Below are positions 60,300 through 64,000 of a stretch of 64,000 nt of DNA, piece by piece. Location: the NCBI GenBank assembly GCA_963832785.1, contig CAWHVF010000005.1, positions 2,852,001-2,916,000 on the forward strand, read 5' to 3'. The notes below the pieces were generated by a model. The model was not told the DNA's origin and made no database searches. It saw only the letters and a list, made by a program, of their open reading frames with translations. This stretch comes from CAWBRT01 sp963832785 (GTDB lineage Bacteria; Acidobacteriota; Terriglobia; Terriglobales; Acidobacteriaceae). Within the stretch, counting starts at the first letter, position 1, and every line of letters begins with the position of its first letter. The translations under genes were made by a program, and so were the position numbers.

Positions 60300-61135
60300 C
60301 AAGGAACTCCCGGCCGGTTCGCTTGGGTAATTTTCACGGCGGTCCTGGCTATTGCCGCCGATCGCCTCCACAGCCGCCGCTCAAGATGGAACGCTGCAAA
60401 CCATTCGGCAGGATGTTCGCGAACGTGCGCTACGCAAGCCCAAACAGCTACGGCACCGCAAGAGGGCTCTCACAATCCGTCGGGCAACAATTACGTCCCC
60501 ACCCAGCCCGACAACCCCGACGCCGACGCAGCCCTCGGCACGGCCGCCGTGTTGGGGGCCGCTGTTGCGGTTGCCGGCCCGTTTGTTGTACCGATGAAAT
60601 TGCCAGATGGATATATCACCGAGAATGGCCACTTCTTTCTCTTATCCCTACGTACCCGGCGGGCGGCGACAGCTATATCATGCAGAATGCCATGCCGGGG
60701 TTGACTCGCCCCTGGTCTGCCCGGCTGGACGTGGAATGACGTCAAGACATTCGACAGTCTCGACAACATGGGCGGGCATCTGCTGCTGGACACGGCCTGC
60801 GCATCGGGCTGGAGGCGTCGCTCGGAGCATCTGGAAGAAAGCTTTCCGGCGGCGGCCGCGATGGAATGAGCATCGGCGATTGGAACCTCGTCTGGCGTTT
60901 TGCCCAAGGCACATGGGGCGAATTCCATGCCGGCTTTGGCATGAACTGGCTGAATGATTCCGGCGGCACCAACGCGGGCTTCGCAAGCTTCACCTGCGGA
61001 CGCCGAAGCATCTTCCCCCGTAAAACCGTGGTTTCATCATCTCTCCCACGACTCTCGACATGGGCACGCTCGGCCACGCCGGCCTGTACGCTTCCGGAGC
61101 ACCGTGGGCCCTGGAGCTAGCGGGAGACGAAACCT
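60300..61135 (+). pseudogene. Outer-membrane-like protein common in planctomycetes, frameshifted
   Basis: Pieces in different frames read as one exported protein: a signal peptide (AVLAIAA and IASTAAAQ), a GNNYVPTQPDNPDADAALG segment, ALGTAAVLGAAVAVAGPF and LPDGYITENGHF, then DSYIMQNAMPG, NMGGHLLLDTA, SIGDWNLVWRFAQGTWGEFHAGF and NWLNDSGGTNAGFASF. This last part resembles a family I know from planctomycete genomes, thought to be a beta-barrel; the recollection is not checked. At least four frame changes are needed. Limits are approximate. Confidence 0.45.
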
Positions 61136-61261
61136 AAGTCGGCTAGTGAGTCCACCAACTCGGTTGCGGACACCGGAATGGGCTACCGGCGAGCCTACGA
61201 TTCTGGGTCTGGCGCGTCCGAGGCCGCCTTAAAGGTCGCAGCCTGCAAGCTAGGAATCCAC

Positions 61262-61314
61262 AATCCCCAATCCCTAATCCCTAATCCCTAATCCCTAGTC
61301 CCTAATCCCTAATC
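61262..61314. repeat. Tandem (CCCTAAT)n repeat
   Basis: About seven to eight copies of CCCTAAT, with small errors (one CCCTAGT), lie just before the purC stop codon. It is a 7-bp microsatellite-like array that partly enters the purC C-terminal end region. It resembles a telomere-type repeat only by chance; in bacteria such arrays are commonly intergenic. Confidence 0.85.
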
Positions 61315-62200
61315 GCCTTCAAACTCCTTCCCCGTCAGCCGCTCGAAGGCCTCGACGTATTTCGCCCGGGTCTTGGCCACGATCTCGTCCGGCAGGGCAG
61401 GCGGCGGACTGTTCTTGTCCCAGCCGCTGGCCGAGAGCCAGTCGCGGACGAACTGCTTGTCGAACGACGGCTGGCCGCGGCCCGGCGCGTACTGGTCGGC
61501 CGGCCAGAAGCGGGAGCTGTCGGGCGTGAGCACCTCGTCGATGAGGATGAGTCCGGCCGTCGATCGGCCCCACTCGAATTTCGTGTCGGCGATGATGATG
61601 CCCCGCTGCCGGGCGTACTCGGCGCCGCGCGGAAGATGTCCAGGCTGCGGCGCCGCAACTCCTCGGCCAGGTCGCGGCCCACCAGCTCGACCATCCGCTC
61701 GAAGGAGATGTTCTCGTCGTGGCCCGCTGGCCGCCTTGGTCGACGGGCGTGAAGATCGGCTCGCGGCAGCCGGCGCTTTCGGTCAGCCCGGCGGCAGGCG
61801 GATGCCGCAGACCGTGCCGCTCTGCTGGTATTCCTTCCAGCCGGAGCCGGCCAGGTAGCCGCGGACCACGCACTCGATCGGCACGACCTCGGTCTTGCGG
61901 CAGAGGGTGCGAGCGGCCGGCCAACATGCGGCGGTCCGCGCCCGGCGGCAGGTCCATCCGGTCCACGTCGGTGGTGATCAGGTGGTTCGGCTCGCCCAGC
62001 TGCTCGAACCAGAAGGCGGCGATCTGCGTCAGCACGCGGCCCTTGTCGGGGATGCCGGTGGGCAGCACCCAATCGAAGGCGCTGAGCCGGTCGGTGCTGA
62101 CCAGCAGGAGCCGATCGCCCAGGTCGTAAATGTCGCGCACTTTGCCCCGCCGCACCGGCAGGCCGGGCAGCGACGTTTCCAAGACAACGGCAGTGGTCAT
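61309..62200 (-). CDS. purC: SAICAR synthase, frameshifted
   Basis: The enzyme makes SAICAR from CAIR, ATP and aspartate in purine synthesis. The first frame reads VRRGKVRDIYDLGDRLLLVSTDR and SAFDWVLPTGIPDKGRVLTQI, then breaks near 61912 into TLCRKTEVVPIECVVRGYLAGSGW (in parts) and again near 61800, 61725 and 61630; the last frame has TPDSSRFWPADQYAPGRGQPS and ends FEGD. These are the family's hallmarks, so the gene is purC with three or more sequence errors. Purine genes are essential, so decay is unlikely. It is not the partner of the acidobacterial purF to its left. Confidence 0.88.
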
Positions 62201-62487
62201 AGGCTCGAGTTGTCCCTATGGAAAGCGGCGAAGATGTCCAATGAGCGGATAGTTCCAAGTGTCCAAGGACCGGCATATGCCCAAGGCCGGACGTCCCGTA
62301 CCGCGGGCAGCGTTGTCCCGCGCGCAGGCCGTCTGACAAACCCAATATAGCCTAGCCGAGCGGCCAGCGGCCGACATCTCTTCTCGCCAGCTCCAGAGAC
62401 TGCCAGGCGGCTTGATCGCAGAAAGCCGCAGCTCCGCTAAACTGGCCAGCGGCCATGGGGGATGTCACCGAGCGAGGTTTCCATTCC

Positions 62488-63974
62488 ATGGGCCTGATGC
62501 GATTTCTCGTCGTCCCGCCCGCATCGCATCGCGGAAGAAACGCTCTCCGCAGGCCTATCTGTCGGGCATCGACCGCACGCCCTGGCCGGTGCGGGCCAGC
62601 CGTCGAAGGGCGACCTGCTGCTGCTGGAGCGGGAGGTCTCCGAATCGGCCAACGTCCACGTGCCTTGGCGGGTCGAGGGCCACGGCCTGTTGGCCCTCTC
62701 CACCGGCACGCTGATGGAGCAGCCGGCCGCCTACCTGCTGCCGGTGGAACTCGCCCGCGGGACGATCAACCAGCTTCGCAACCAATTGTCCGATTGGCAG
62801 ATGATCGGCCTGGTGGTCGCCGCCGGGCGTGAGCGAGAAGCTGGCCGAGGCGATCGGGCAGTTCAGTTGGGCGGTCGTGCGGCAGGACGAGCCGGCCGAG
62901 GCGGCGGCGCTGAGCCAGCAGGCGCTGCGCGCGGCCCTGGACGCCTCGCAGTTGTTGGCCAACGCCTACGCCGAGCAGGCCATCGCCGTCCGCCGCCGCG
63001 CGCGGCAAGCTCGCCGTCCCTGCTGGGCGGCGACCTGGGAACCTCGCTGCTGGACAACTGCGGCGGCCAAGCAGTTCCTGGCGACTTTCAACATGGCGGT
63101 CGTGCCCATCTGCTGGCGCGAGGTCGAGGCCAGCGAAGGGGAGTTTTCCTGGACCGTCTGCGACACGCAGATCCAGTGGTGCCGTCGCCACGGGCTGAGG
63201 GTCTGCGCCGGCCCGCTGGTCCAGCTCGACGCCCGCAGCCTGCCCGACTGGATCTATCTCTGGGAAGACGACTTCGACAACCTGCTGGCCTCGGTCAGGG
63301 AGTTCATCCACGCGGCGGTCGCGCCGCTATCGGGGCAAGGTCGATCTCTGGCAATGCGCGGGCCGGGTCAACACGGCCGAGATCCTCTCGCTCTCGGAAG
63401 AAGAGAAGCTGCAATTGGCGGCCGCGGCCGATCGAGCTGGTCCGCGACGCTCGATCCCGACGCGCCGGCGGTGCTCTCGCTCGATCAGCCGTGGGGCGAG
63501 TACATGGGCCGCCGGGAGGTGGACTTCCCGCCGCTGCACTTCGCCGACGCCCTGGTCCGCGCCGGCCTGGAGCTGAAGGGGCTGGTGCTGGAGGTGAACC
63601 TGGGCTACGGCCCCGGCTGCACGCTGCCGCGGACGCCCCTGGAATTCAGCCGGCAACTGGACTACTGGAGCCTGCTGGGCCTGCCGCTGTACGTGGCGAT
63701 GACGGTGCCCAGCGGCGACGGGCGAAGACCCGCTGGCCGCAGCGGCAGGCCCGCTGCCGGCCGGGAAGCTGGACGCCGCAGAGCGCAACAGGCCTGGATC
63801 GCCCGCTACGTGCCGCTGATCCTGGCCAAGCCGGCGGTGCAGGGGATCATTTGGAACCAACTCCGCGACGGCGTGCCCCACGATTTTCCCCACGGCGGCC
63901 TGTTGGACGAGCGCGGCCAGGCCAAGCCGGCGCTGCGGACGCTGGCGCTGATCCGGCAGACGCTGCTGAAGTAG
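62488..63974 (+). CDS. GH10-like glycoside hydrolase, frameshifted
   Basis: Joined frames give an N-terminal binding-type domain (MGLMRFLVVPPA, SESANVHVPWRVEGHGLLAL split across breaks) and a catalytic barrel with AVVPICWREVEASEGEFSW, CRRHGLRVCAGPLVQLDA and LPDWIYLWEDD, resembling the family 10 xylanase barrel in which the acid/base Glu follows the WQCxG/N.EI-like strand; here the corresponding text is LWQCAGRVNTAEI. The end is IIWNQLRDGVPHDFPHGGL...LDERGQAKP. At least four frame changes occur. I infer a planctomycete-type polysaccharide-degrading enzyme; its substrate is not fixed. Confidence 0.6.
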
Positions 63975-64000
63975 CACTTTTCTCTAGCCCAGGCGTTTAC

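Noticed and set aside
61262..61314. Telomere-like chromosome end
   Set aside because: CCCTAAT copies are few, imperfect and internal, with genes on both sides, so it is an ordinary tandem repeat.

Overview
The first ~59 kb look like one continuous stretch of chromosome from a GC-rich diderm bacterium, most likely an acidobacterium. The evidence is an Oar-type TonB-dependent receptor with an N-terminal carboxypeptidase-regulatory-like domain, an LptD gene (so an LPS outer membrane), many long secreted TPR proteins, a large polysaccharide locus, and dispersed intergenic palindromic repeats of a kind I associate with acidobacterial genomes. This placement is inference; a 23S or marker-gene search would settle it. 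The last ~5 kb (from about 59,080) look like a different organism, probably a planctomycete, joined on by assembly. Every gene there is broken by many frameshifts, whereas the rest of the window has about one per 7 kb.

Layout. 1-1,162: 3' end of a 23S rRNA gene, 5S rRNA and terminator. 1,301-4,830: late haem genes hemE-hemH-hemY with ATGA overlaps. 4,891-9,899: small and exported unknowns, an RDD membrane protein and lptD. 10,058-11,754: rpmB, then an HNH nuclease with a B3-like DNA-binding half and a small partner. 12,091-15,397: TonB-dependent receptor. 16,177-19,638: glycogen phosphorylase and a LuxR-type response regulator. 19,661-22,419: a Tat-exported DUF362 protein and a membrane polyferredoxin. 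22,699-25,651: three-gene proton-translocating transhydrogenase. 25,925-27,846: accD, rlmH, rsfS. 29,749-33,922: TetR-controlled efflux operon (tetR, membrane-fusion protein, ABC ATPase, permease) with a visible operator. 34,520-36,025: NtrC-type regulator, followed by a possible structured RNA. 36,618-39,828: a dGTPase and a restriction-modification locus. 39,848-46,492: TPR protein and a four-gene overlapping operon of exported or membrane proteins. 46,724-57,356: polysaccharide locus (TPR-beta-barrel exporter, glycosyltransferase, left-handed beta-helix protein, STAS protein, Wzx-like flippase, ParB-fold protein, Pro-rich exported protein, thymidylate-kinase-like protein). 57,532-58,995: purF. 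59,091-63,974: foreign, frameshift-rich block (MacB-like permease, outer-membrane protein, purC, GH10-like enzyme).

How the genes work together. The haem genes form one pathway block. tetR and its operator would control the efflux operon. The polysaccharide genes overlap start-to-stop from the glycosyltransferase through the ParB-fold gene (apart from a 14-nt gap after the TPR-barrel gene), which suggests one synthesis, flipping and export machine. The methyltransferase gene runs into the dGTPase gene with a 9-nt gap and is divergent from a helix-turn-helix gene and a restriction nuclease, which makes this the best candidate for a defence locus. Eight genes in the first 59 kb appear to carry single-base frame breaks, seven of them an extra base, so I treat them as sequence errors in otherwise intact genes.
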